Assembly (NCBI GenBank): GCA_026874595.1 | Contig: CM049306.1 | Location: 106,467,142 to 106,531,141, forward strand | Length of the DNA stretch: 64,000 bases | Origin: Sipunculus nudus | Lineage: Eukaryota > Annelida > Sipuncula > Golfingiida > Sipunculidae | Direction of reading: 5' to 3' | Part shown: positions 26,161 through 39,233 of the stretch, piece by piece | Layout: each line of letters starts with the position of its first letter | Position numbering within the stretch: the first letter of the stretch is position 1 | Made by a program: the position numbers and the translations under genes | Notes under the pieces: generated by a model | What the model saw: the letters and a program-made list of their open reading frames with translations, nothing else | What the model was told of the DNA's origin: nothing | The model's database searches: none

Positions 26161-27350
26161 ATATATCTGATTCATCTTGTTCTTGCTTACCGAGGCTAAC
26201 TTTGGGATGGGGTTCGGAGAAGGGAAAAGTGAGGGCAGCACGAAGGTGGATGTAGAAATATTCTATTGTAATGTTTTTCATTTATATAAGAATATGAAAA
26301 GCTAAGAGGAAAGGGGCCCTCCTACTTGGTTATAGTAAAGTTTTAAATATATGATTGCAAACTAATACTCTGACAAGACTGTCATGAAGAAAAACAGTAA
26401 AAGTTTTGAGATACTGTGTTGCATACGAAAATTTACAGATGGACAGGCAAGTGGACAGAATGGACTAATACCTTTATTTCACTTTCAAGAGAATAATGCA
26501 TTTAAGTTTATATATAATACTATTTTTTAAGCAGATCCACTTTTTCCATTAAGAAGTTTTTATCTGAATCATTTTTTTATTTACAGGTTTATAAATTTTT
26601 AATTAAAAAACCTGAAAATATAAGTTAAAATAATAGAATTGTTGCAAAAGTTGCAATCATTATATATACAGAGTAAAAAACATTGGGTCATATTATGCAT
26701 ACACATATATTTTATTATTTTTAAATCATAAATGTTTAAACTGATTTTAAAAGAAAATAATGCCACAACATGGCATCTACAAGAATATTCCTTGAATCAC
26801 TATTAAAAAGTTTTGCACATTGGAGTTTTCAGGACATGCTTAATTTTTTATTCACCAAAATAATATAAAAGTAAATTTGATAAAATTAAACATCTTTTCA
26901 AATAAAGTATACACACTGTTGGTTGAATGAGGGACAAACAATATCATTGTGCTAATTACTATCCCAGTTTTAATTAATTACTGGAATTAATAGTCAATTT
27001 CACACCTGGTGAAGTTTTTACTCTTCTGAAGTAAGGAATTACTTATCTCATGAACATCCACACTTTCACAGCAATATACCACTTTGTGGACACAAATAAA
27101 TGTACACTTTAATCATTGTAACCCTGGTGGTTCAATACAAAATTTAAAATGTAGCATGTCCAAGAATAAAATAAAATACAGAAAAATTATAACATTCATC
27201 TAGTTTATGCACCAGCTGGGGGGATGAGTGCAGGGCAGAGGGGAAGCCTGCTAGTAGTGGCCAAGCTGGGCCAAGGTAAGCTGCCTGGGGTGGGTTACAT
27301 AATGCAAGTGAAGGCTGTACTACTAGGTGGGCTAGATGTAAACAACACTT
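26161..27350. other. Non-coding AT-rich DNA
   Basis: AT-rich, with no gene and no structured repeat. A GC-rich patch at 27210-27300 (GGGGGGATGAGTGCAGGGC, GGGCCAAGGTAAGCTGCC) adjoins the next element and may be its degenerate upstream part. Confidence 0.4.
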
Positions 27351-28780
27351 GACATGGTGTATGAAAACATGAATAAAAGCTATTCATTCCAATCAATTTC
27401 TTTTGAAAGTTCAGATTTTAAAAGATTAAATCCTTATGCATATATGCTGGGAAAATTAAATCAACAGTGCCAAAGTTGGACAAAATTTAAGGTATTGATT
27501 TTTTATTTATGCTAATAACTTGAAAATTTGCAAAATTCAGATCTAATTTTGGGTAAACAATTGAATCTTGATTAAATAAAGTTATATTCCTGAAAAAAAG
27601 TCTCTAGGTTCAGCAATTCTCATGTTAGGTGAGTAAATATATTTCCTGATTTTTTAAAAAATTGCATTATGTTTTGGCCCATAACTTCAAAATAATACCC
27701 AATACTGACCTAATTTTTGGTATGTTCATAGAAAATGTATAAAAGAATGTGAATACTAAATGCGATCAAAAACAGATCAGTGGTTTTGATATTAGGCAGC
27801 CTTGAAGTGTAACAATGGCTTTTTTTTATGGAAAACAGAGTTTTTTTTCCTTAATATCTCGAAGTAACAAAGTCCTAATGACCCAATTTTCGGTATGGTA
27901 GGAGATTTTGGGGACATCGAAAATTATGTCAACAGCCTGGGGAGCATAGAGATGTGCACTGAATGACCTACAGTCATCAAAGTGGACTGCTTGACAATGT
28001 AAGGGAATACAACAAGAGCCTCCAAAAAAAAATTCAATAACTAGCCTAATTTTGCAGCTTTTATTTTCAAATTTCAGATTTTAACAGATTAAATTCTTAT
28101 GTATATATGGTGTGAAAATTAAATCCACAGTACTTACAGGAAAAAAACGTGCCATGGCCAAAGTTGGCCAAAATTTGAGGTACCAATTTTATATTTTTGC
28201 CAATATTTAAAAAAATTTAACAGATTTTGATCTAATTTTTGGTAAACAATTAAATTTTGATTAATTAAAGTCGTATTACTGGAAAAAAGTCCCTACCTTT
28301 AACACCTTTGGTCTTAAGTGACCAAATATCTTCCTGATTTTTTTACAAAGTCCATTATGTTTGGGCCCATAACTTTTTTAAATTATATAATACTGACTTA
28401 ATATCTGGCATGTACATAGGAACTATATAGAGGAATATTTATATTAAATATGAAGAAAACCAGATGTGTGGTTTTGATATAAGCCAGTCCTGAAGTGTGA
28501 AAATAGATTTCTAATAAAAAATTGAGGTTTTTCCTTAATATCTCGAAGGAACAAAGTCCTATTGACCCAATTTTTGGCATGGTAGTAGATGATGGGGACA
28601 TCTAACTGTATGCCGAAATTCTGATTCGTAGGTCCAACGGTGTCGAAACGTGCCAGTCTTACGGATGGACATCCAGACGGACAGACAGACAGACGGACGG
28701 ACGGACGGCACGACAGACGGACGGACGACGGACAATGGACCATGACTATAGCTCAGATGACTTATAGTCAGCTGAGCTAA
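27351..28780 (+). mobile_element. Family A element, rearranged, without a clear 5' end
   Basis: Contains a first core (about 27380-27930) and then a stretch from 27930 matching 20850-20960 ('cagcctgg.gagcatagag', 'gactgcttgacaatgtaagg'). A second core (28070-28640), a mixed ACAG/ACGG array (28675-28735) and the intact 3' hairpin TAGCTCAG…CTGAGCTAA (to 28780) follow. The caagggacc start is missing. Divergence from the 2.6-kb copies suggests an older insertion. It lies in the large intron of the predicted minus-strand gene. Confidence 0.7.
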
Positions 28781-31344
28781 AAATTTAGACTCTATTTTTA
28801 GTAATATGGATTTGAAGTAAAATACCTATTATCAGTTTTATAAAACTGATCTGTCTGACCTTATTGATACCTTTAATGATACTCATTTACATAAAATAAC
28901 ATATAAACCACTTTGAATAATATAGACAGCAAGTTTAATTTATTAATAGTAAGCTTAACATTAACCTATTGTGAACAAATCATCAACACCTTAAAGTTTA
29001 AACAAATCAACACTGTTAATATCTGTAAATTGTAACTTACTTAGCAAAATAACTAAAAACCTATAAAAAATATAAAAATTGTACAAAACAAACAAAATTA
29101 ATACCAAACGGTCCACTGAGAACCTCTAATTTTGGACCTTATGCTTTTTCAACTACTTAGATCAAATTTGATACAGGACGGCTCGTCAATAATTACAAAT
29201 AATCTTAATACAGATGTATGATAAAAGCGAATCAGGACAAAAGCCCCATAAGGCACACAGAACACTGAAAGCTGTTAGTCCTGAATTTGGACTGAGGTAC
29301 TGGACTGTAACATAATAACTATGAGAGCAGTGGAAAAACTACAAAGAACCCTCATCTAAGAAAGGTACTGGTCAAGGGAAAGCTGGTTCTAGACCAGCTG
29401 GAGGAACTTTTGCCTGAAGATGCTTGTCTGATAAAGGAAACACACTTTTTTTTAGAAAAAAAAGTGTTGTTTTCTTAAAGAGACTTAATCACATACAAAG
29501 CATGATGAATAAACACAAAAAATAGTGTATTTTCTTTGAATAAAATGATACCCGCCAAAATATTGTACTGAAAAGTCAACCAAGCATGATCACAGGCACC
29601 AACATAAACATAGCCGAACACCACCTGCTTTTTCTGTTTCATTTCAAGTTTACAACAAGAGTTTCACAACTGTGAACGTTCATGTTTGGACTACTCCTTG
29701 TTTGGAATCTGTTGCGCATGCATAAAATCAACTTTCCGGTCAGTGCCCTCATTATGGTAAACAAAGACATTTGACCTTGTTTACTCACATGCAGAATCAC
29801 AACAAGGAGTTAATCAGCTGAAGGGGAGGTATTGAGACCTTGTGCTGGGATGGTTTTGTTGGGAAACTTTTGTATAAAGCAAAACTGAAATGATAGTGGG
29901 AAAGAATATGCATTGTATTGCTCCTAATTATGTCCCATTTAATAAAGAGTGAGTATATTTTCTGGCCTGTTGTAATATTTATTCTGACAGTGGCAGCACT
30001 CGATCTTTGTCACACATCTACTCTGTGGCCCAATGCCCATCCCTAGTCTTGAAGTGTAAGATACCAGGTGTGTCCAGGGAAGGTCATCTTCCAGATTCTC
30101 CCTTAAATCCTGAGTAATTTGACATTATTTCATGAAGGGTTTATCACAATGCCATCTATCAGAAACTATGCCAGTGAACTCATTTCAAGTCAACCCAGCC
30201 CACTGTTTACCTGTTCTGTAAAACCTTATCTAAAGTTTTGTTGACCTTCCCCTAAACAAGAATGGTAATACACTAGTAACATATCAAACATATATTACTA
30301 AAGTGTTCATTTCAGCATACACTCAGACATGTGAACCTTTAACGTCCAGTTAGAGCCTAGAACCACTTCCATTTTGCACTTTCACCAGCTAAGACAGAAT
30401 TAATTAAAAAAAACAAAAATGGAATATCTGTGAAGTCCTCAAGCTTTGTCCAAGCTCACCACAGTGGTGTGGTTAGCTTGGCTATGGGCTCCACATTTGC
30501 TTCAAGCACCAACACCCCTGGCATGGCATTAATCAAGTTAAATAAAATCTCACGTAATCTGCGTGCCTGTGCTAGAAGACAAAGTAAAAAAACCTTGTTT
30601 TGAAGTTGTTAAGGTGAGAAAAGAAGGAAGTTAATGCACCTGGAAACAAATCTCAATAAGAAAATTAATGCTCAGGTAGATATGATCCATTGTGACATAC
30701 TCTGTGTCATACTGGGTACACATTCTGTTAGTTGTTCATGACCACTTTAACTGGGTTTCTTAGTAATGTGAATGGGAACTGAACTTTTTCATACATATGT
30801 ATACTTACATATCTATTAAACCACAGAGGGAGATATCTGTATACATGAAGTAGTATTAAAGAAGACGGGAAATAGTGCCATAAATAAAAGCTATCACTTT
30901 CTTTCTAAAATTTCCCTTCTCTTTATTTCTAATAAAAGACAATTATAAACATAATGTATAATATGTTCCATATCATTAACAAGCATATCAACAATTTGTT
31001 ATACAAAAATATAAACTTTTATAAACTTAAAAAAAATGAATGATGTTCTTTTTCAATTTCTTACCATTACCAAACTGCATTCATAGTTCTGATAATAATT
31101 TATTAAATGATGACCCAAGGACCAGATACTGGGCACCAACTTTGCTGAACACCCTAAATTTCATTTTGATAATCACATGCTTGAAATTTGTTCCTTTGTT
31201 TAATACCTTTGTTGACTAGAGCAGTTCTGACACTCTGCAATTTAAGAGGCTTTATTATGATACTCAAGGAAATTATACTACTGCAGAAGGTGAAAGCATC
31301 CGTAGGCCTGCCAAAGGGAAACTACTGAAAACTAGATGTGTTGG
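28781..31344. other. Non-coding DNA with a perfect poly-T/poly-A hairpin
   Basis: At 29442-29467 ACACTTTTTTTT, AG, AAAAAAAAGTGT form a perfect 12-bp stem with a 2-base spacer. The stretch 29600-29830 is less AT-rich (GTTGCGCATGCATAAAATC) but shows no exon. Nothing else is recognised. Confidence 0.45.
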
Positions 31345-33014
31345 AACGACAAGAATGCCATGCCTCGAGCAAATTAGATACAGGCCAGTATCTGCAGGCA
31401 TTGTAAAAAAAAGTCCATACATGTGTATTTTTCATCAAAGTTTCTATTTTTCATGGAATTTCCTATGTTCAGGATCGGTCATATGGTCAAAAAAAGGTCA
31501 ACTGGGACGAAACGCGAACTTGATTTGTAAGTGGTCATTACGCGCCAACAGACCAAAAAATAGGCCAGTATTTGTAAGCATTGCACTGCGAAACTAGAAT
31601 ATTAGCAAAAGCTGATAATCAGTTATAAATTTAAATTGGAGAGATATGTTCCATGTTTCATAACAATCCACCAAATGCTTCCTAGAAATAATTTTTTTTT
31701 CTATTCTAAATTCTATGACCTTGAAAAGTAGGTCAAGATCACCCATCTTTGAACTTGACCAGGATTTTGTAAATATGCAACAGCACTGAAGAAATGAAGT
31801 TCCTGTGTCAAATACCTTTGGAGATATCCTGCACAAAAGGCCAAAACTGAAAATCTGATTAAAAATTTATTAAAAAATAAGAAATTGTAGAAGGCGCCAC
31901 TAAAATTGTGCAGCATATGCACATCAGTCCCAATGACCATAGTAAGTTTTGTGAAAATCCACACAATGGTTCCTGAGATATAAGCTTCTAAGTGTTTTTC
32001 TATAAGCAGCTCTAAAACAAAGAAAAATAGGTCAAGGTCACCCATCTTCAAACTGGACAAAGATTTTGTTGATATACATCTACACCAAAGAAATAAAATT
32101 CCTACGACGAATCCTTTAAAAAATATCCTGCTTACAAGGCCAAAGGTGAAAAATCCGATAAAAATTCATAAAAATTCTGAAATTGTATAGATGTACCACC
32201 AAACTTGTGCAGCAGGTACAGGCCATCAGTCCCAATAATCATAGTACGTTTTATAAAAATCCACACAATGGTTCCTGATATATAAGCTTCTAAGTGTTTT
32301 TCGATAATCAGCTCTAAAATGTAGAAAAATGGGTCAAGGTCACCCATCTTTGAACTTGACTGAGATATTATTGATATAGTTTTTCACTTATGAAATAAAA
32401 TTCCACTGAAGAATCCTTATAGGGATATCCAAGGACAAAGTTAATGGACTCCGGACGGATGGACGACGGACAGACGGATGGACAGATAGCCGGACGGACA
32501 GACAGCTTGGGTGACCAAAATAGCCCATCAGCCTATGGGCTGAGGGCTAAAAAAGGCTGTACATGTACATTTGTCGTGAAAATTTCTTTTCTTTTTTCAT
32601 GAAATTTTTTTATGTTCAGGAGCCATCAAATGGTCAAAATTGGTCAACCTGGACAAAATGTGAACTTGATCTGTCATTATCTGCCCATACATAAAAAATC
32701 AGGGCAGTATCTGCAGGCATTGCGAAAAAAAGTCTGTACATGAGCACTTGTCATGAAAATTTATATTTTTCATGAAATTTTTATGTTAGGGTGCTGTCAA
32801 ACGGTCAAAAAAAGGTCAACCAGGAAGAAACGCAAACTTGATCTTTAACTGGTCATTACGTGCTCACACATAAAAAATCAGGCCAGTATCTGCAGGCACT
32901 GCGAAAAAAATCTGTACAACTGTTTGATTTCGGAATGACAGATTGATGGAAGGATGGAATGACGGAAATGGGTAAAACTATATACCCCAGCCACTTCGTG
33001 GCAGGGGTATAAAA
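31345..33014 (+). mobile_element. Family F element (~180-bp units), split by a nested element
   Basis: Units begin near AGGCCAGTATCTGCAGGCAT. Landmark starts are 31382, 31562, 32701 and 32880, so spacings are 180, 1139 and 179. The excess in the middle spacing equals the length of the nested element. Units share 'catgaaaatttc…ttcatgaaattt', 'ggtcaaaaaaaggtcaac' and 'aaacgcgaacttgatc'. The 3' end is a strong hairpin at about 32981-33011: TATACCCC, then CCAC-TTC-GTGG, then GGGGTATA. No coding capacity. The left boundary is approximate. Confidence 0.7.
31593..32550 (+). mobile_element. Family E element (~300-bp units), nested in family F
   Basis: About 958 bp starting near ACTAGAATATTAG. Three units of about 300 bp carry the landmark GGTCAAG(A/G)TCACCCATCTT (31731, 32031, about 32332) preceded by 'gttcctgagatataagcttc'. 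A GGAC/GACGG-rich microsatellite (32452-32510) follows, then a 3' hairpin, AGCCCAT-cagcct-ATGGGCT, followed by GAGGGCTAA. The plan matches families A and B (tandem units, GACGG-type microsatellite, terminal hairpin, CTAA end), but the sequences are unrelated by eye. Minus-strand frames in it repeat with the unit and are not genes. Confidence 0.7.
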
Positions 33015-33327
33015 AGATTTAATTGCTCTGGAAACAGCCATCATTTTTAAATCTTATTCATTTTATAAATCAAGCTCATGTCTTGAAAAATACAGTTTAA
33101 CAAAACATGCACAGGGATCTAATAATATATATATATATATATAAAACCATGATGGAGAGGTTACAGGCATTGTTTATCTTGCCTGACATGCACACATCCA
33201 AATACAAATAAATGTAAATAAAGGCACACAACTAAACTATCTGTGGATGGTCCCTTTATTTTTCAAAACTAAGTTATGGATATCCATACTAATATGGAAA
33301 ATGAGATTAGGAAATAATTTTACTCAC
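33015..33327. other. Non-coding DNA with a (TA)n run
   Basis: A (TA)n tract lies at about 33124-33143. The remainder is AT-rich without recognisable features. Confidence 0.5.
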
Positions 33328-33379
33328 TGATCCTCAATTTCACCTGTGAAGGAGTACATCCTGGCCATATCAGATCCAT
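33328..33379 (-). CDS. Possible alternative first coding exon
   Basis: On the minus strand an ATG at 33379 sits in a favourable context (A at -3, G at +4: AACACGATGG). The frame reads MDLIWPGCTPSQVKLRI and ends in ATCA|GTGAGTA, a good donor, in phase 1. That is the phase required by the acceptor at 25099. Translation would join as …KLRI-K-AKRADV…, with Lys from A plus AA. An in-frame TGA lies upstream with no other in-frame ATG seen between. No promoter motif is evident. Alternatively this could be a chance ORF; an internal acceptor-like CTCCTTCACAG lies inside it. Confidence 0.35.
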
Positions 33380-36309
33380 CGTGTTGATCTTGTCATGTGA
33401 CCAGCTTCTTAGGCCACCAGATTTAATAAATGTTCAGTGGGAAGTGTGAGAGTGTGTACTGATAATTATAGCTGTGCTACTGATTATGATAAAAATAGAC
33501 ACAACCACTGAAGTTTGACCCTTGCCCTGAAATAAACTATAAAACCTTTTTTGGGAGGTCAATTTGAAATTGGTAAAGATGCCTAGTATAGCTGGTTTAT
33601 TCAGCACACTAAATGTGTCATCTTTTGAATAAACCTCTTAACAAAGATCAAGGGATAGTGACACTTAGCTACAAGCTTAGCTACAAGCTTGGCTGCATGG
33701 TGTGGGAGTATATTTTTTTCAACTTACTACTTCAATTTTCTCTTATCCTCTTTATGACCATAATAAAATGGACAGTTAGTATCTGGTGTCAGCAAAAAAA
33801 AACTAAAACCCCAACTAGCATTAGAAGTATATCTGATGAAGCTATCAAGAAAAATGTCATGCATGTATGTAGATCTGAATTTATTGACTTTTTCATAATA
33901 TTTAAAAGACCTTAATTTATTACATATGACAGAGTGTTCAGTGCCCCCAGATGGTAGGGATGGTAAGAAAAAAGATATAAGAACTTTGTATTTTGTAAAA
34001 ATTATCATGGCTGGAATTGACAAGCAAAGATATATTTATAAATATATATCTGCCCAGACAGCTCAAATGATATGTTTATTATAATCAAGATAAAGCTATA
34101 CTTGCGTAAATCTTGCAGATAAGATTTCATCAAGGTGTTTGTATGACTGTAAATTTATTTCTAATTCTATGATGATATACAATAATTACAAAAGTACAGC
34201 AAGACAACAGGCAAATACTATCGCTAAACAAAGCCATCTTAGAGATAAATATATAGATCACAGGTAATTCTGCTTTTCACATGGCATATGCAAAATGGTT
34301 TTAAACCAGTTTTGAATGTGAACTGAGCATTTCAAAGTGTTTTCAATCCATTATGGCCAAAACATTCAGAATCCAGATTAGGAGGTGGTTACAAACAGTT
34401 TCATATGCTATGACTGTAGTGCTATGACTGAATGCTCTAGGACAGTTTGGACCTAGTCTTGAGCTACCTGGTAACAGGGTATAGCATACACCAAATGTAA
34501 AATTCCTTGTTTTCAACATCACCCCCCCCCCCCCCCCCCCATTTGCTTTGGCCTTTTGCCCCTGTGAACTCACAATATGAAACCAATTTCATCAAGCCAC
34601 AACCTGTTTTGAAACCTTTTTGGGTGTGAAAGCTATGGGTATAATATAAGTCTGTCCCATAACCCAAATATGTAATTAACTAGTTAAAACTGATGAAATT
34701 GGAGATATTTTATTTTTGATTGATATCAAATAAGAAATTGCTGCTCTGCTCGTCCCCCCAGGAATATTCAGATAAATCCTTAAACCTATAGAATACAAAA
34801 AGTTTGTTGAGTATGTTCTATTAGATTTTATAAAATGCTTACACAATAATTTATACTATTAATAAAATGTTCATGTTTTCTCTCAGAAAATATTAAAAAC
34901 ATTTTAGTAATTACTCCAGTGTCTTGTTTCCTTAAACTAAACTTTAATGTCCCTGGCCTTAAAAGTTTGAGGATAAAATGCACTAAACCACCAGGCCATC
35001 TGGTGCACATGTGTAAAGGAACAACCGCAAAAACCAAGAAACAAGTCCTGGACCAGCTGTCACTCGTGTCAGGAAGCAGTGGTTGCTTCCCGCTACTGAC
35101 ATATATTTACTTACCCTTTATACCCTTGCCTCGAATTACAGTCACATGAAGATGATGATGATGATGGTGACCTGTTAAGTCACAGGTCATGAATGGCAAA
35201 ACCATCCAGAGATTATAAGGCGATAAAAAGTATATGGTAATCTGAATCTGTGACTCTGTTACTCAACTTTCCTCATGTATACTGCATAGCTATACTCTAG
35301 ACTCAATATTTTATTTTACTAAATTATGTATGAATTATAATGGATACAATTTGTGAGTTTATCTGTATAACCTCAACAGCAGGACACTCAGTCCAAACAG
35401 ACCTTTAATGGAGAAGGTACCAAATAAGTACATATCATATACTGCACATCTAAATCCCTGAATATATTGATTATACACATAGTACTGGCATTGAAATACC
35501 AGGCACTTGGCGGAGTAGCTACCAGGTCACATTATAGTTAGTGGTGACACCTGCAGGCACATGAAATAACTATTAGGAAAGGGAAAGAACTCATGCACAG
35601 ATGACTCAAGTCTCCAGCCTTTTGAAATGAGACTGTCATTCCAAAATCTATAGGCAATGACCTTGAGCTCCGAGAGAATGCATTTATTTAGTATAATCTA
35701 ATATAATTTTTTTTGTTTACAAATATGTTATTAACATATTTCATTATTTGTGTTGTAAGGTTTGTGTCTAATATTTTAATGCATATGCCAATGATCAACT
35801 TATTCTTCAATAAGGATACTTACTTTTATTCAAATTAAATAGAAATTATATGATCTTACTTTATCTTATTTTCACAATTAAAAGTCTTAACTATTTCTAA
35901 CTGAAATTTGTGAGATTCTCTTTAACACCACTTAATATCTTTACATTGCTTGACTCATCAAACTCTATGTATTATGATATTATAATGCACACTTTGATTT
36001 ACAATGCATTGTTATTTAATCCTGGAGGAAATATCTGTGTGAAGCTTGTCAGCATCATCCCCAAAGAAAGAAAAAACAGGTGTCACACATTAGTTCCATT
36101 TTATATATCCTTGTGGTATCAGGTGGACAGTATAGTTGTGAATTTACAAAGAAATCAATCCAAAATATCTGAGGAACAGGAACTAAACACTTTATCTATA
36201 CAGATTGTTAATGTCACGTTTCAACTCAAAAATAATCAAGAACAAAGCAGTTAAAGCCATCTGATTAATACATTTTTCTTATAATCTGGGTACCAAAGAC
36301 ATTATAAAA
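33380..36309. other. Non-coding DNA with poly-C and GAT runs
   Basis: A run of about 18 C lies at 34523-34541 and a (GAT)n run at about 35148-35166. The short direct repeat TTAGCTACAAGC occurs twice near 33666-33690. No exon is supported on either strand, and the plus-strand frame at 35910-36254 has no motif. Confidence 0.45.
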
Positions 36310-38920
36310 ACAAGGGACCTATGGGTCACGATGCTCAGCTGTTATATATGAAAAAAAAATATTATTTAGAAATGAGGCACATGCTAGTTTTGTGTGGTAA
36401 TAAATATAAGCTGTATTATGAGTTGTTGTTGTTTAGCTTATGTATGATTTTGATAGTACCTTTGGAGACAGGGAAGAGGATTGATTTCATTTATTTTATT
36501 AACAAATGGATTACTATTGTCACACAGATTTTGACTTGGCCATATAACTTATAAGCAGAACATATAATATAAGAGTTTAACTATTTATTTTAAAAAATAC
36601 AAATATTGTCCCAAATATAATTTTTATTAAAAATAATAAGAGAATCATATGATTTTTTAAAATGAAATATAACTGATATGATTATTAAAATAATATTAAA
36701 GAATATATTAATGAATGCATTCATGAATACATTTTGAAAGTATTTGCACGAGTATTCATATATTTTCATTTTTACCTGAATTCCCATTCTTTATGCAAGA
36801 AATTTTATAATGGAGTACAAAATCATATTCGTATTTAAATACAATTACAAAGTATTTGCACCATGTCTGGAATTTATTCAGTTTTCACCATACAATGATG
36901 TTGAGAATCCAGAATATACAAAATTCACACATTTAAATAATGATCATAAGTACCTGGTTTTATGGCTTTTATTTATATTAAAAAATAACTGTAAAAAATT
37001 CATTTTGGACTAATTTCACATCAATGTACACACTAGACACAGCAGGAATCTAGATTAATATTATCAACTGCATCTTTGTCTAATTTCCTTCATATGATCC
37101 CTAATGATTAGTAATGAATAATATGATTTACTTCTTTATCATTAAAATTGAACTGAAAAATGCCATAGGTGACTGCATGGTGTTATTTGGAATATGTGAC
37201 ATTCTACCCATCGATACAAGATTCTTATATCATCAGTAACTGCAAGTTAATTTCCTGTTATTATAAACTAACAAATTCCTTTTCTATTTTTCTTTAATTT
37301 GTTATTAAAAACCAATAAAAATTTATTAATTTATTGTTTTTTGTTATGTTCTTGGTTAAAACTACTAGATGAGTTGGGTTGGACACCTGGATCAACTGTG
37401 GCTTGCCATAAGCTGCCTGGATTCCATGTATGCCTCGCCTCAAGCGTGCATAATTTGATGAAAGGTCAACAAGGTCAACATACAGGTGACTCAAGAGGGG
37501 CTGGAGAGAGCCAAAGTCTGACAGGGTCTCATAAAAAAACATTAATAAAAGCTACAATTTTTGGCCAATTTCTTTCAGCTTTCTAAACTAAAAAGCTGAA
37601 ATGCTTATGTGTGCATGATATGAAAATTATATCAACAGTGCTCACGGGAAACAAACGTGCCATGGTCACAGTTGGGCAAAATTTAAGGTACTAATTTTAT
37701 ATTTATACTAAATAAAATTTGAAAAATTCAGAACTAATTTTGGGTATTCAATTGAATCTTGATTAAATAATGTTACATCCCTGACAAAAAAATCTCTAGC
37801 TTCAGCAATGCTCTTGTTAAGGGAGTAAATATATTTCTTGATTTTTTACAAAGTGCATTATGTTTGGGCCCATAACTTAAAACAATTACACAATACTGAC
37901 ATCATTCTGGCATGTGCATAGAGAATGAAAAATATGCATATTATTTATGATTAAAGTCAGATCAGTGGTTTTGATATTAGGCAGTCTTGAAGTGTAACAA
38001 TGGGTTTTTAATGGAAAAATAAAGTTTTTCATTAATATCTCGAATGTCCTAGTGACCAAATTCTTGGCATGGTAGGGCATTTTGGAGACATCTAACTGTA
38101 TGCCGAATTTAAGGAACTTAGAGCTGAAGCTGGGGAGCTGAGCTCTTGCAAACTGCATAACACTAGCTTGATGTAAACAATATGTTACATGGTGCTTGAA
38201 AACTTGATTAAAATCTACAGTTTTTGATCAACTGGTTTCAAATTTTTGGTGTTAACAGTTGAAATGCTAACAAAAACATGCTGTGAAAATTAAATCCACA
38301 GTACTTACAGGAAAAAAACGTGCCATGGTCAAAGTTGGGCAAAATTTAAGGTACCGATTTTTTATTTTTATTAATATTTTAAAAAATTTAAAAGATTTTC
38401 ATCTAATTTTGGGTATACAATTTAATTTTGATTAATTAAAGTTATATTACTGGAAAAAAGGTCCATAGCATTAACATTTTTTGTGTTAAGTGATCAAATA
38501 TCTTTTCTGATTTTTTACAAAATGCATTATGTTTGGGCCCATAACTTTTTTAAATTAAATAATACAGACATAATTTCTGGCATGTACATAGGAACTATAT
38601 AGAGGAATATTTATAGTAAATATGAGGTAAAACAGATGAGTGGTTTTGATATTAGGCAGTCCTGAAGTGTGAAAATAGGTTTTTAATAAAAAATTGAGGT
38701 TTTTCCTTAATTTCTCAAAGGAACGAAGTTGCAAACACCCAGTTTTCGGCTTGGTAGGAGATCTTGGGGACATCTAACATTATGCCGAATTTTGGATTCC
38801 TAGGTCTTACGGTTTCAAAACGTGCCACATCTACGGACGGACGGACGGACGGACAGACGGACGGACGACGGACAATGGACCACGACTATAGCTCAGATGA
38901 CTTATAGTCAGCTGAGCTAA
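36310..38920 (+). mobile_element. Family A Helentron-like element, 2.6 kb
   Basis: Complete copy of about 2611 bp with the ACAAGGGACC start, two cores (about 37670-38130 and 38320-38820), (ACGG)4 plus variants (38832-38870) and the hairpin 3' end. It is almost identical to the copy at 39751-42373, including a feature that differs from the 21.1-kb and 55.9-kb copies (CATGTATGCCTCGCCTCAAGC). A 77-codon frame starts at the ATG inside the terminal block (36321-36554; MGHDAQLL… to …WPYNL), and another conserved frame lies at 36810-37013. Neither has a recognised domain. Confidence 0.85.
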
Positions 38921-39233
38921 TAAGAGAAAACACTATTTTCATGAGGTCATGTGACCAAGGTTACATCATATACAGATAATAGTGGATGTCCTTATTTATT
39001 AGCTGCTTTTATTTAGAATGGGCAAGGCATGAAATGCTACAGCCATTCAGTGGGTGATATAGCGATCCACGGTCCCTCCTGAGTTCATGCTGTACTATCT
39101 GTTTCTCCAGTGCTTGTGTCAATCACGTGTCTTCCAACTGGAGTCACAAACTGTTGAGGATTAAAGAAGTTTTCCCAAAAAGTCTTCTCTGGCAGTGCCT
39201 GGTTTCACATTTATTTAATTAATTAAGTTATTA
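38921..39233. other. Unique spacer between two mobile elements
   Basis: About 310 bp of ordinary composition separate the 36.3-kb element from the family B element. No gene or repeat is recognised. Confidence 0.5.

Noticed and set aside
33328-33343. 16-nt internal exon between CTCCTTCACAG and GTGAGT
   Set aside because: It would need phase 0 on entry to leave in phase 1, which the 87-nt exon does not provide; the first-exon reading fits better.
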